From positions 62,001-126,000 of the forward strand of contig NZ_JAFLNH010000004.1 of NCBI RefSeq assembly GCF_018361265.1: DNA of 64,000 nucleotides, written 5' to 3'. The notes beneath the pieces were generated by a model. The model made no database searches. It saw only the letters and a program-made list of their open reading frames with translations, and was not told where the DNA came from. The stretch's first letter is position 1. Each line of letters starts with the position of its first letter. The translations under genes were made by a program, and so were the position numbers. This document shows, piece after piece, positions 55,271-63,834 of the stretch. The stretch comes from Mycobacterium sp. SM1. GTDB lineage: Bacteria > Actinomycetota > Actinomycetes > Mycobacteriales > Mycobacteriaceae.

Positions 55271-56244
55271 TCAGCCCACCAACCCCGCAACAGGCGCGTG
55301 CACGTCACCGCTCTCGTCGTCGATGGGGCCCAGCCCGGCCAACACCACCGCCAGCCGCTCGGCGCGAGACCAGTCGCGGCGAGCCGCCAGCAGCATGCCA
55401 GGCAAGGCCGACAATGGGGCACCCATGTCGACAACCTTCTCCGGATCCAGTACTGGGCACTCGATCTCGGTCCACTCATATAACGCCTGGCACGCCAAGG
55501 CCATGACCTCAGCCGGGACGCCATCGAACGTGCGACCACGATAATCGGGCCCAGCGTCTCGCGCCGGCACGCCAGCAATAACCTCGAGGGCCTCAACATC
55601 GCCTGCCAGCACCAGCCCCGCGATGACGTAGCCATGCGCGAGGCTTTCTAATGCCCAATACTCGTGCCAGGCATCAGCCCAGGTCTCGGCATCCAGGCCG
55701 GCACCAGACACATAGGTGGCTTTCGTGTTCCCATTCGGGGCATCGAACAAATCGCCCAGCGTCCCCGGCTCCCGATAGACGCCGTGCTCGCGGCACCACT
55801 GTTCGTTACGCCCAGACAACGAGACCCGCGTTTGGCCCGCTCCCGGTTCGTCTCATCCGCCCGCCGGGCATGAGTCGACACGTCATAACCGCAGTCCCAC
55901 ACCTCGGTATCGGCCGCAGCGGCGTCTAGTGCGTCGCGCAGATAGTTGAGCAGATTCACCTTGGCGAAATCACGTGCGAATACCGACGCCGACTCGGTGA
56001 TGGCCGGATACCCCACCGTCGCGCGGCGCGTGAGCACCGCCTCTAACCGCGCGGCACGCTGCCGTTCCTCTTCGGCCCGCACCGCCGCCAACGCCGCCCG
56101 AGCAGCACACAACCACTGCCGATGATCCCGTCGCGCATTAACAACATCACGAACCGTCCACGGCCGGCCCAGATCAGGCACATCCGCCACTGCCACCGCC
56201 AAGCGCTTCGCCACAGCCTGAAGCATCCCCGGTGTCATGCACAC
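55271..56244 (-). pseudogene. unknown gene upstream of the IS607 tnpA, frameshifted
   Basis: From the ATG at 56244 the frame gives MLQAVAKRLAVAVADVPDLG, VLTRRATVGYPAITESASVF and VWDCGYDVSTHARRADETNR, then a shift near 55815 is needed to continue as RNEQWCREHGVYREPGTLGD, ESLAHGYVIAGLVLAGDVEA and WSRAERLAVVLAGLGPIDDE. The joined product would be about 324 residues, helical and acidic. I do not recognise it. It is co-directional with tnpA, with stop and start nearly touching, so it may be a passenger or a host gene into which IS607 inserted at its 3' end. Confidence 0.45.
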
Positions 56245-56248
56245 CTGG

Positions 56249-57229
56249 TTACGTGTGACCGGTGTGCTTTCCGGCCTGGAGTCGAGCGTAGTGCTCGGCC
56301 TCGGCTTCCGCGGGCGGGATGCGGCCCAGGCGGTGCATCAGCCTGCGGTCGTTGTACCAGCTGACCCACGCCGAGGTCATGTTCTCCAGGTCGGAGAGGG
56401 TGCGGATCGGGCCGGTGCGAAACGGGGAGCCTGGGCGCACGCACTCGGTTTTGTAGAGCCCGATCGTGGTTTCGCAGAGCGCGTTGTCCAGGGCGTCGCC
56501 GACGGTACCGATCGACGGTATCAGCCCCTCAAGCATCAGCGTCTCACCGTAATGTATTGCGGTGTACTGGCTTCCGGCGTCGCTATGATGGATCGTGTCG
56601 TTGAACGGATAGCCTTGACGGGCGCGGAACGCCGCGGCGTGGCGCAGGGCGCGCTCGACGAAGCCGGTGTCTTTGGTCATCGAGCACTCCCAGCCGGGGA
56701 TCAGCCCGGCGTAGGCGTCGACGACGAACGCGGTGTAGCCGAACCCGCCGGTGTCGAGCGCGACGTAGGTGAAGTCAGCTACCTCCAGCAGGTTGGGTGC
56801 GGCAACGCGCCACCGCCGGCCCACCAGGTCCGGCGCTCGGGCCGCGGCCGAGTCGCGCTCGGTGGTACGCGGCGGGCGGCGAGCACGGGTGACACCCCGC
56901 CAACCGTTGCGGCGCATGATCCGTTCCACCGTGCGCCGGGCCACCGGGATGCCCTGCCGCTGCAGATGCGCCCACATCTTCAAGCTGCCGTAGAGGCTCT
57001 CCGGTGGGCGTTTCCCGTCGGCGTCAGGCTCGTAGTAGCCGGCCAGGATCTCGGTGATCGTGGTGTCCCACAGGGCCCGTTTCGACGGCGCCGACGAGCG
57101 GTGCGCCCAGTAGGTGCGCGGGGCGATCGCCACGCCCTGGATACCCAGGGCGCGGCAGATCGGTACGACCCCGAATTCCTTACGATGTTCGTCGATGAAC
57201 GCACAGATCAGCGGTGTAGCGGGTCGCAC
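56249..57229 (-). CDS. IS3-family OrfB transposase (IS6110-like)
   Basis: The frame of 326 codons has the HTH_21-like start (FIDEHRKEFGVVPICRALGI) and the rve core: D in LEVADFTYVALDTGGFG near residue 153, D in TIHHSDAGSQYTAIHYG near 215, and E in GDALDNALCETTIGLYKTEC near 252. It would normally be made as an OrfA-OrfB fusion by -1 frameshifting in the 57208-57229 overlap. The gene itself has no stops. Confidence 0.88.
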   Translation of the reverse strand: MRPATPLICAFIDEHRKEFGVVPICRALGIQGVAIAPRTYWAHRSSAPSKRALWDTTITEILAGYYEPDADGKRPPESLYGSLKMWAHLQRQGIPVARRTVERIMRRNGWRGVTRARRPPRTTERDSAAARAPDLVGRRWRVAAPNLLEVADFTYVALDTGGFGYTAFVVDAYAGLIPGWECSMTKDTGFVERALRHAAAFRARQGYPFNDTIHHSDAGSQYTAIHYGETLMLEGLIPSIGTVGDALDNALCETTIGLYKTECVRPGSPFRTGPIRTLSDLENMTSAWVSWYNDRRLMHRLGRIPPAEAEAEHYARLQAGKHTGHT

Positions 57230-57519
57230 TCCCGCGCGAAGAAACTCGTTGCGGCCTTGAGTATTTCGATAGTCTGCTCAAGCTCCCGGTTCTTCTTACG
57301 CAGCTCACGCAGCTCCCGGCTCTCCTCGCTGGACATCCCCGCTGCTTCACCGGCGTCGATCTCGGCTTGACGCACCCACTTGCGTAGCGTCTCGGTATGC
57401 ATCCCCAGCCGGCCGGAGATCGCCTTGAGCGCCGCCCACTCTGAGTCGTAGTCGTCGCGGTGTTCGCGCACCAACCGCACGGCCCTGGCCTTGGTGTTCT
57501 CGTCGTACTTGCTCGGCAT
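57208..57519 (-). CDS. IS3-family OrfA (IS6110-like)
   Basis: The ATG at 57519 opens a 103-residue protein with a helix-turn-helix (KARAVRLVREHRDDYDSEWA, LGMHTETLRKWVRQAEIDAG) and a leucine-zipper tail (ELRELRKKNRELEQTIEILK). This is the OrfA of the IS6110/IS51-type group. It binds the element ends and joins OrfB through frameshifting. Confidence 0.88.
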   Translation of the reverse strand: MPSKYDENTKARAVRLVREHRDDYDSEWAALKAISGRLGMHTETLRKWVRQAEIDAGEAAGMSSEESRELRELRKKNRELEQTIEILKAATSFFARECDPLHR

Positions 57520-57570
57520 CGCGCCATCCTTCCCAACAAAGGAAGTGCGCATAAAACCGGGGACGGTTCA

Positions 57571-57983
57571 GCCTCCACCGTCAACTCCTGATTGGGATTC
57601 TGCGCCCGCGCCTACTTCGACCTCGACCGACTCACCCAGCCTCACCCCCACGCACTAACCACGAATACTGCGGCCAACAATGGCTAACAAACCAGCACTA
57701 AACAAGCCGCCACGCGGAACACGCACACATAATCTCAAACAGGTCCGACATTTAGCCTCGGTGTGAGTCCACGGGCAGGTCCGAGGGTCCGACTGGGACA
57801 CCTGGTGATCCCTGAGATTTGAGCGGCCTCCCGTGGACTTTGGTGTCTGGTCGTGCGGTGTTGTTGTTCGGGAACTTGGAGCCAGCCCGTGGTGTGGACT
57901 CCTGCTTAGAGAATGTCTGGACCGTGGCCGTGGCGCTCAGTCACCTGGTGATCTGGAAGAGCTTGTGGCAGGAGGGTTTTTCA
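57571..57983 (+). ncRNA. IS110 left end with candidate bridge RNA
   Basis: No protein gene is supported. The stretch before the IS110 transposase has a 10-bp stem agtccacggg (57766-57775) with cccgtggact (57830-57839), and a 12-bp direct repeat cacctggtgatc at 57799-57810 and 57942-57953. Structured loops with repeated short sequences fit the bridge RNA of IS110-group elements, which is transcribed from the left end and pairs with target and donor DNA. Not folded or tested. Confidence 0.4.
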
Positions 57984-59384
57984 GTGGCATTGACGTTGGG
58001 GATCGACGTCGCGGTCCGGGCGGCGCATCAGGCGACGCTGGCCCGTGACGGCAAGACGGTGTGGCGGGGCCGTAAGTTCTTGACCCGCCCCGACGAGCTG
58101 GAGCGGGTGTGGGCCGATGTGGGTGCCGAGGATCCAGGCGAGCTGACGGTGGTGCTCGAGCCCACCAGAAACGCCTGGATTGTGGTGGCGGAGTGGTTTC
58201 GCCGGCGCGGCGCGAAGGTGGTGATGGTGCCGACGACTCAGTCAGCGGACCTGGGCAAGTACTACTCCAAGCACGCCAAGAACGACCGGATCGACTCAGA
58301 GCTGTTGGCCCGGCTGGCGCTGCTGCACCCTGAAGGATTGCGTCCCTACACCGGGCAAGGCCCAGCTGATCCGTTGCGGCGGCTCACCAAGCAGCGTTCC
58401 ACGATGGTCAAGCGCCGCACCGCGGTCTATGCCCGCCTCGACTCCCTCATCGAGCTGCTGGGACCGTCCTGGTATGCGGTGCTCGGGTCGAACTACGGCA
58501 ACGCCGCGCTGCAGTTTCTGGCGCACTACGCCAATCCCCACGCAGTGATCCGGCTCGGCCAGGCCAGGCTGGCCAGGTTTCTCGCCACGCGGTCCCGTGG
58601 CGCCTGGCGTGACGAGCATGCCGCCGGCCTGATCGTCGCGGCCAAAGAAACCCTCGCCCTGTGGAATGTCGACGGCACCGATGAGATGAACTTCGCCGAA
58701 CTGGCCGCCGACATCGCCCACGAGGCCGAACAAGCGCTGTTTTTGACCCGTCAGATCAAAGAGATCGACGAACGGATCGCAAACCTCTACGCCGAGGCCG
58801 ACCCGCAGGGGATTGTCGCGTCCGCGCCCGGCCTCGGAGCCACCATCAGCGCGGTCATCGCCGGCCGGATCGGTGATCCGCACCGGTTCACCTCGCTCGC
58901 GGCGATCCGCGCCTACACCGGACTGCTCCCGAAAGTCAGCCAATCGGGGGTGGTCAAGACCGAGTCGTCGATCACCAAGGCCGGCGACCCGCTGCTACGC
59001 GAAATGCTTTACACCGCAGCCGATCAGGCGCGCAAAGTCGATCCCCAATTTGCCGCGAAGTACCACCGTCTAATGGCCGGGGACCGCCACCACGACTCGG
59101 CGATCTGCCACCTGGCCACCATGCTGATCACCCGCATCGCCACCTGCATGCGCAACGGGCAGCCCTACCAACTGCGCGACGTCGATGGCACCGCGATCAC
59201 CGAATCGGAAGGCCGAGCCATCGTCAAAGAGCGCTACCAACTCGATCCCCGCCGCCGCGACCACGTCCGCCACAAACTCATGCGCCAGCGCCGCAAAAAG
59301 GCGGGCCAGGAGTCACAGGAGTCGCCACGCGCTCTAACATCCCAGCCCGCTAAACGCAAGCCTACGAACCCCCAAGTGGCTTGA
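57984..59384 (+). CDS. IS110-family transposase (DEDD recombinase)
   Basis: The GTG at 57984 follows a ggaggg site. The 466-residue protein has the DEDD domain (LTLGIDVAVRAAHQATLARD at the start, LTVVLEPTRNAWIVVAEWFR near residue 50, SKHAKNDRIDSELLARLALL near 95), a helical centre, and the Transposase_20 domain (IVASAPGLGATISAVIAGRI near 280 and SQSGVVKTESSITKAGDPLL near 320 with the serine). It is of a different subgroup from the 3796-5247 gene, closer to IS110/IS116 types. It looks intact, and the candidate bridge RNA lies just upstream. Confidence 0.88.
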   Translation: MALTLGIDVAVRAAHQATLARDGKTVWRGRKFLTRPDELERVWADVGAEDPGELTVVLEPTRNAWIVVAEWFRRRGAKVVMVPTTQSADLGKYYSKHAKNDRIDSELLARLALLHPEGLRPYTGQGPADPLRRLTKQRSTMVKRRTAVYARLDSLIELLGPSWYAVLGSNYGNAALQFLAHYANPHAVIRLGQARLARFLATRSRGAWRDEHAAGLIVAAKETLALWNVDGTDEMNFAELAADIAHEAEQALFLTRQIKEIDERIANLYAEADPQGIVASAPGLGATISAVIAGRIGDPHRFTSLAAIRAYTGLLPKVSQSGVVKTESSITKAGDPLLREMLYTAADQARKVDPQFAAKYHRLMAGDRHHDSAICHLATMLITRIATCMRNGQPYQLRDVDGTAITESEGRAIVKERYQLDPRRRDHVRHKLMRQRRKKAGQESQESPRALTSQPAKRKPTNPQVA

Positions 59385-59459
59385 CTTCAGTTAGGAACTC
59401 AAAACCCGAATGACCACTACCGGCCAACAAAACCGCTAGCAGTTCCAAACCCGTCCGGC

Positions 59460-61509
59460 GTGCGCGGCAGGGTCATCCCGGTCGCCAGAACGTCCCCCCG
59501 GACCGGATTAGGGTGAGTGCCATGTTGCGTCCTGCAAGTTGGACTGGACTAGCGGGTGAGAGTCCCGCCCCGGTAGGCACCGGAGCGCCGGGTAGCAGGC
59601 CCCGGTTCGTCGTCGAGAGGCGGCGGGCTAAGGGGGGTGTCAAAAGCCTCTTTGGAGGGAGCAAGTGTGCGGGCCGTAGTGTCATCCGACGCGAGTCCTG
59701 CAGCCTCGTCAAAGTCACAACGGAGGAGCCGAGCCGCTCATGTCACGGCGAAGGCCCATGTCTGTCGAGCCCTGGTCCGGGGTCAGCTCGGCGGGTCCTT
59801 CCGGGGTACGGGGAGCGGCACGTGCGCATAGTTCAGTCGGGAACAGGAGAGGCCCGTCTGCCCAGCCTGTGTCGGGCAAAGACCAAGGGTATAAGCCGAT
59901 GGTGAAATCACTTGGAGGGCAGCGGGAGTCCGAGGGGGTCGTAGTACCGCTGATCGGCGTGAGAGACACGCCGGGAGGGAAGGGCCCCTGCTTTGATCAC
60001 GCGTGTGAAGCGGGTAAGCGTGAGGGCATGACCGGGTTTGCTCGGTCCAACTACCCCGGCAGACCGCGGTCTGCCGTAGCCGTCGAAGAGCCGTTGGTGG
60101 TCTCGCCGGTGAAAGTGCAACAACTGCAACGGGCGCTATGGGCTGCGGCCAAGCAGTCTTTAGGTCGGCGTTTCCACGCCCTGTTTGACCGTATCTGCAG
60201 GGGTGACGTCCTGTGGGAGGCGTGGTTTCGCGTGTGCAAGAACAAGGGTGCGGCCGGGGTGGATCGGATCACCCTGGCCGCGGTGGAGGACTATGGCGTG
60301 GACCGCATGTTGCGTGAGTTGCGTCGTGACCTTCGCTCGGGTCGTTACCGTCCGGCGCCGGCGCGTCGGGTGGAGATTCCGAAACCACAGGGCGGTAAGC
60401 GGCCGTTGGGGATTCCCACGGTGCGAGACCGGGTGGCTCAGGCGGCGGCCAAGATCGTGCTGGAACCGATTTTCGAGGCGGACTTTGTGTCGTGCTCGTA
60501 TGGGTTTCGGCCGAAACGGTCGGCGACGATGGCCAAGGAACGCTTGCGGACCGGGTTCATCGAGGGCTACCAGTTCGTGGCCGAGTTTGATATCGCCAAT
60601 TTCTTCGGCGAGATCGACCACGTCCGGCTACTGGCCGAGGTCGGTAGGCGGGTCTCGGATCGGCGGGTGCTCAAACTGCTGCGCTTGTGGCTGCAAGCAG
60701 GGGTGATGGTCGAAGGTGTGCTGGAGCGGACGGTCGCGGGCACACCGCAGGGCGGGGTGATCTCGCCGCTGTTGGCCAACATCTACTTGCACGTGCTTGA
60801 CACCGAACTGTCCCGCCGTGGGGTGGGTGAGTTGGTGCGCTACGCCGATGACGGTGTGGTGCTGTGCCGTAGCGCGGCACAAGCCGAGCACGCCTTGGCG
60901 GCGGTGGGAGAAATCCTGGCGTCGTTGGGGTTGCGGCTGCATCCGGACAAGACGAAGGTGGTCGACCTGCGGGAGGGCCGGGAGGGCCTGGATTTTCTGG
61001 GCTGTCACTTCCGGGCTCGCATGTCGGGGCGGTTATGGGAGCAGAAGCGGGTCATCCGCTACTACCTGCACCGCTGGCCCTCACAGCGGGCCATGGCCCG
61101 ATTACGGGCCAAGGTTCGTGACCGTACCGGACGCAACCGGGTCGGGATGGACATCCGCGATGTGATCGCGGATTTGAACCCGATCCTGCGCGGGTGGGGC
61201 AACTACTTTCGCACCGGCAACGCCGCCGACAAGTTCCGCCAGATCGACTGGTACGTGGTACGGCGCCTGTTTCGCCTGATGGTGAAGAAGCGTGGCCGCA
61301 ACCTGCGTGCCGGGCAAGTCGATCAGTGGACCGAGGAGTGGTTTAACGGGCACGGCCTGCACCGCTTGCGAGGCACCATCCGCTACCCGAAGGCTGCGTA
61401 ACCATGTCCAGAAGATCATCGGTCAGCCGTGCGCGGGAAAACCGCACGCACGGATGGAAAGGGGGATGGGGAAACAGGCCTGCATTGCAGGTACTGCGCC
61501 CCTGACTAC
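59460..61509 (+). mobile_element. group II intron 2, inserted next to an SDR start codon
   Basis: The 5' end is gtgcg at 59460-59464. The structured region extends to about 59890. Domain V is seen at 61425-61453 (agccgtgcgcgggaaaaccgcacgcacgg) and a domain VI-like hairpin follows (ggggaaacaggcc...gtactgcgcccc), with the 3' end near tac at 61507-61509. The next gene starts with ATG at 61512. The intron differs from intron 1 in sequence and in its maturase, so the two came in separately. Confidence 0.82.
59899..61401 (+). CDS. ltrA: group II intron reverse transcriptase/maturase
   Basis: The ATG at 59899 (MVKSLGGQRESEGVVVPLIG) matches the beginning of related mycobacterial intron proteins; a later ATG at 60028 is also possible. 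The roughly 500-residue enzyme has RT blocks NKGAAGVDRITLAAVEDYGV, PKPQGGKRPLGIPTVRDRVA, YGFRPKRSATMAKERLRTGF, AEFDIANFFGEIDHVRLLAE, TVAGTPQGGVISPLLANIYL and the site RYADDGVVLC near residue 316, then the maturase domain (DLNPILRGWGNYFRTGNAAD). No HNH domain. Residues needed for polymerisation are intact. Confidence 0.92.
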   Translation: MVKSLGGQRESEGVVVPLIGVRDTPGGKGPCFDHACEAGKREGMTGFARSNYPGRPRSAVAVEEPLVVSPVKVQQLQRALWAAAKQSLGRRFHALFDRICRGDVLWEAWFRVCKNKGAAGVDRITLAAVEDYGVDRMLRELRRDLRSGRYRPAPARRVEIPKPQGGKRPLGIPTVRDRVAQAAAKIVLEPIFEADFVSCSYGFRPKRSATMAKERLRTGFIEGYQFVAEFDIANFFGEIDHVRLLAEVGRRVSDRRVLKLLRLWLQAGVMVEGVLERTVAGTPQGGVISPLLANIYLHVLDTELSRRGVGELVRYADDGVVLCRSAAQAEHALAAVGEILASLGLRLHPDKTKVVDLREGREGLDFLGCHFRARMSGRLWEQKRVIRYYLHRWPSQRAMARLRAKVRDRTGRNRVGMDIRDVIADLNPILRGWGNYFRTGNAADKFRQIDWYVVRRLFRLMVKKRGRNLRAGQVDQWTEEWFNGHGLHRLRGTIRYPKAA

Positions 61510-61511
61510 CA

Positions 61512-62393
61512 ATGGCTGGGTGGACCGCGGCAGAGCTACCCTCGTTCACCGGACGCAGCGTCATCGTCACGGGCGCGAGCAGCGGGCTGGGCGAGGTGAC
61601 CGCTTGTGAGCTGGCCCGCGTCGGCGCCCGTGTCATCCTGGCGGTGCGTAACACCGACAAAGGCGAAGCCGCCGCCGAGCGCATGCGGGGGCCCGCAACC
61701 GGCCCGGTCGAGGTGCGCCAGCTCGACCTGCAGGACCTCTCCTCGGTGCGGCGCTTCGCCGACGGGATAGATACCGTCGACGTCCTGGTGAACAACGCCG
61801 GCATCATGGCCACCAAATACGCGCTCACCGTCGATGGCTTCGAGGCCCAGATCGCCACTAATCACCTGGGCCATTTCGCATTGACCAACCTGCTGCTGCC
61901 CCGCATCACCGACCGGGTGGTCACCGTGTCCTCGCTGCTGCACGCCATTGGCTACATCAGCCTCAAAGACCTGAACTGGCAATCGCGGCCGTATTCGGCT
62001 TGGCTGGCCTACGGCCAATCCAAGCTCGCCAATCTGCTGTTTACCAGCGAACTTCAGCGACGCCTGGACGCCGTCGGCTCGCCGCTGCGCGCGCTGGCCG
62101 CTCATCCGGGCTATTCGCACACCAACCTGCAAGGCCACTCCGGCCGCAAGTTGGGCGACGCGCTGATACTGGCCCTCACCCGCGTGGTGTCCACCGATGC
62201 CGACTTCGGCGCCCGGCAAACGCTGTACGCGGTATCGCAGGAGCTACCGGGCAACACGTTTGTCGGCCCGCGATTCGGCCTGTACGGGCGCACCCGGCCA
62301 ACCTGGCGCAGCTGGCCGGCCCGACGGGCCACCACCGCCGCCGCACTGTGGGAGCTGTCCGAAAAGCTCACCGGCACCGCATTTCCGCTCTGA
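61512..62393 (+). CDS. short-chain dehydrogenase (retinol dehydrogenase-like)
   Basis: The ATG at 61512 gives a 293-residue SDR: VIVTGASSGLGEVTACELAR near residue 17, VDVLVNNAGIMATKYALT near 90, VSSLLHAIGYISLKDLNW with the catalytic serine, and WLAYGQSKLANLLFTSELQR (YxxxK) near 165, then AAHPGYSHTNLQG. The subfamily includes Rv0439c-like oxidoreductases acting on lipophilic alcohols or ketones. There is no ribosome site just before the ATG because group II intron 2 ends two bases upstream, so translation may depend on splicing or be leaderless-like from a promoter in the intron. Confidence 0.85.
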   Translation: MAGWTAAELPSFTGRSVIVTGASSGLGEVTACELARVGARVILAVRNTDKGEAAAERMRGPATGPVEVRQLDLQDLSSVRRFADGIDTVDVLVNNAGIMATKYALTVDGFEAQIATNHLGHFALTNLLLPRITDRVVTVSSLLHAIGYISLKDLNWQSRPYSAWLAYGQSKLANLLFTSELQRRLDAVGSPLRALAAHPGYSHTNLQGHSGRKLGDALILALTRVVSTDADFGARQTLYAVSQELPGNTFVGPRFGLYGRTRPTWRSWPARRATTAAALWELSEKLTGTAFPL

Positions 62394-62474
62394 TCGATCA
62401 GATCAGCTTGTGGTTCGGCTCTCCGATCAGCTGACGCGCTGCCGGGCGGCGGCCATGCCGCCCGCCACACCCAA

Positions 62475-62984
62475 TCAGAGGATCAACAGCATCCGTGAGT
62501 TGCCCAACGTGTTCGGTTTGACGTAGCTCAAATCCAGAAACTCGGCGACGCCGAGATCATACGAGCGGCGCATCTCCTCGTACACCTCGGCGGTGACCGG
62601 CGTGCCCTCGATCTCGGTGAACCCGTGTTTGGCGAAGAACTCGGTCTCGAAGGTCAGCACGAACAGGCGCCGCAGCTGCAGGTCGCGGGCGACCTCGATG
62701 AGCCGGTCGACGATCGCATGACCGATACCGCGACCGGTCATGGTGGGGTCGACCGCGACGGTACGCACTTCGCCGAGATCAGACCACAACACATGCAGTG
62801 CCCCGCACCCGACCACGTCGCCGCGGTGCTCGGCCACCCAGAATTCCTGGACGGCCTCGTAGAGTGTCACCAGGTTTTTTTCCAGCAAGATTTTCCCCGC
62901 GTAAATGTCCACGAGTCGCTTGATCGCCGGGACGTCGGAGGTTCGCGCGCGCCGCACCAGTGGCCGGTAGCCCTGGAGATTCAC
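62475..62984 (-). CDS. argA: amino-acid N-acetyltransferase (glutamate acetyltransferase-like)
   Basis: The GTG at 62984 is chosen by comparison with Rv2747, whose conserved part starts PVVRRARTSDVPAIKQLVD; the frame is open to 63026. The 169-residue GNAT protein has VVGCGALHVLWSDLGEVRTV near residue 62, the acetyl-CoA loop VDPTMTGRGIGHAIVDRLIE near 83, and a conserved C-terminus FLDLSYVKPNTLGNSRMLL. The M. tuberculosis enzyme makes N-acetylglutamate or N-acetylglutamine for arginine synthesis. It is divergent from pgsA3, as in M. tuberculosis. Confidence 0.9.
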   Translation of the reverse strand: MNLQGYRPLVRRARTSDVPAIKRLVDIYAGKILLEKNLVTLYEAVQEFWVAEHRGDVVGCGALHVLWSDLGEVRTVAVDPTMTGRGIGHAIVDRLIEVARDLQLRRLFVLTFETEFFAKHGFTEIEGTPVTAEVYEEMRRSYDLGVAEFLDLSYVKPNTLGNSRMLLIL

Positions 62985-63042
62985 GGGTGCACAGTATCGG
63001 CATGCGGTACCCCGCCAACCGAGCACCCGTTATTCTGAGGCG

Positions 63043-63633
63043 GTGTCGGGGCAGCCGCAAACCGGTCCACTGGTAAAGCGCACCCGCATCACCAACTTCG
63101 CCAATGTGCTTACCGGCTTGCGGCTGGCGCTCGTCCCGATGTTCCTGATTGCGCTGTTCGCCGGGGGTGGACACGAAACCGACAGTCGTACAGCGGCTTT
63201 CGTGATCTTTGCGGTCGCTGTCATCACCGATCGGTTCGACGGCGCGCTGGCCCGTAACTACGGCATGGTGACCGAACTGGGTGCGTTAGCCGATCCGATC
63301 GCCGACAAGGCTCTCATCGGTGCGGCGCTGATCGGGCTGTCGATGCTCCGTGATCTGCCGTGGTGGGTGACGATACTGATCTTGGTCCGCGAGCTCGGTG
63401 TTACCGTCTTGCGCTTCGCTGTCCTGCGCCGCGGTGTCATCCCCGCCAGTTGGGGCGGCAAACTCAAGACCTTCGTCCAGGCGGTGGCGATCGGGCTGTT
63501 CGTGTTGCCGCTGTCGGGATCTTGGCTGGTGGCGGCGGGAGTGGTGATGGCTGCGGCGGTGGTGCTGACCGTGCTCACCGGCATCGACTATGTCGCATCA
63601 GCTGCCAAGGAGGTCCGCGGGACGATCCGCTGA
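63043..63633 (+). CDS. pgsA3: CDP-alcohol phosphatidyltransferase
   Basis: The GTG at 63043 opens a 196-residue membrane protein with several hydrophobic helices. The signature D-G-x2-A-R-x8-G-x3-D-x3-D is complete: FDGALARNYGMVTELGALAD then PIADKA near residues 66-92. It is the orthologue of PgsA3 (Rv2746c), annotated as a phosphatidylglycerophosphate synthase; it transfers a phosphatidyl group from CDP-diacylglycerol to an alcohol acceptor at the inner membrane. It is followed by clgR as in M. tuberculosis, where the two can be cotranscribed. Confidence 0.92.
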   Translation: MSGQPQTGPLVKRTRITNFANVLTGLRLALVPMFLIALFAGGGHETDSRTAAFVIFAVAVITDRFDGALARNYGMVTELGALADPIADKALIGAALIGLSMLRDLPWWVTILILVRELGVTVLRFAVLRRGVIPASWGGKLKTFVQAVAIGLFVLPLSGSWLVAAGVVMAAAVVLTVLTGIDYVASAAKEVRGTIR

Positions 63634-63743
63634 TCTGCAACGATCGCTGGAGCGTTGCGATGCGGGACTGGCGGCTGGTGTCTGGGCGCCGTTGACCGTT
63701 GCCCCCGGTGCGGCGGGGGTGTGAGCCGACGGCAGCCGGATCG

Positions 63744-63772
63744 GGGGAACCTACACCACCGCCGCCGGCGTT
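63744..63772 (+). promoter_or_regulatory. SigE-type extracytoplasmic sigma promoter of clgR
   Basis: ggggaac at 63744-63750 and cgtt at 63769-63772 are separated by 18 bases, matching the GGAAC / CGTT pattern of SigE-group promoters. It lies 62 bases before the clgR start. In M. tuberculosis clgR is known to be SigE-dependent under envelope stress. The sequence match is direct; use in this organism is inferred. Confidence 0.6.
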
Positions 63773-63834
63773 AATCTTACGGTTTATCTCTACGACCGCT
63801 GCTGATCAGGCTGGACAGGACGAAGGGAAGCACA

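Larger units (their letters stand above)
56249..57560 (-). mobile_element. IS3-family element of the IS6110 type
   Basis: orfA (57208-57519) and orfB (56249-57229) overlap in the -1 frame. The outer sequence near 57560-57570, read on the minus strand, is tgaaccgtccccgg, closely like the IS6110 terminal repeat. The opposite end should lie just beyond the orfB stop, but only 4 bases separate that stop from the next gene start at 56244, so the far inverted repeat seems to be lost. Confidence 0.7.

Noticed and set aside
54775..55635. A 286-codon frame that appears to fuse part of an unknown gene to the recombinase
   Set aside because: It arises from the frameshift in tnpA; the real tnpA start with its helix-turn-helix is in the other frame at 55270.
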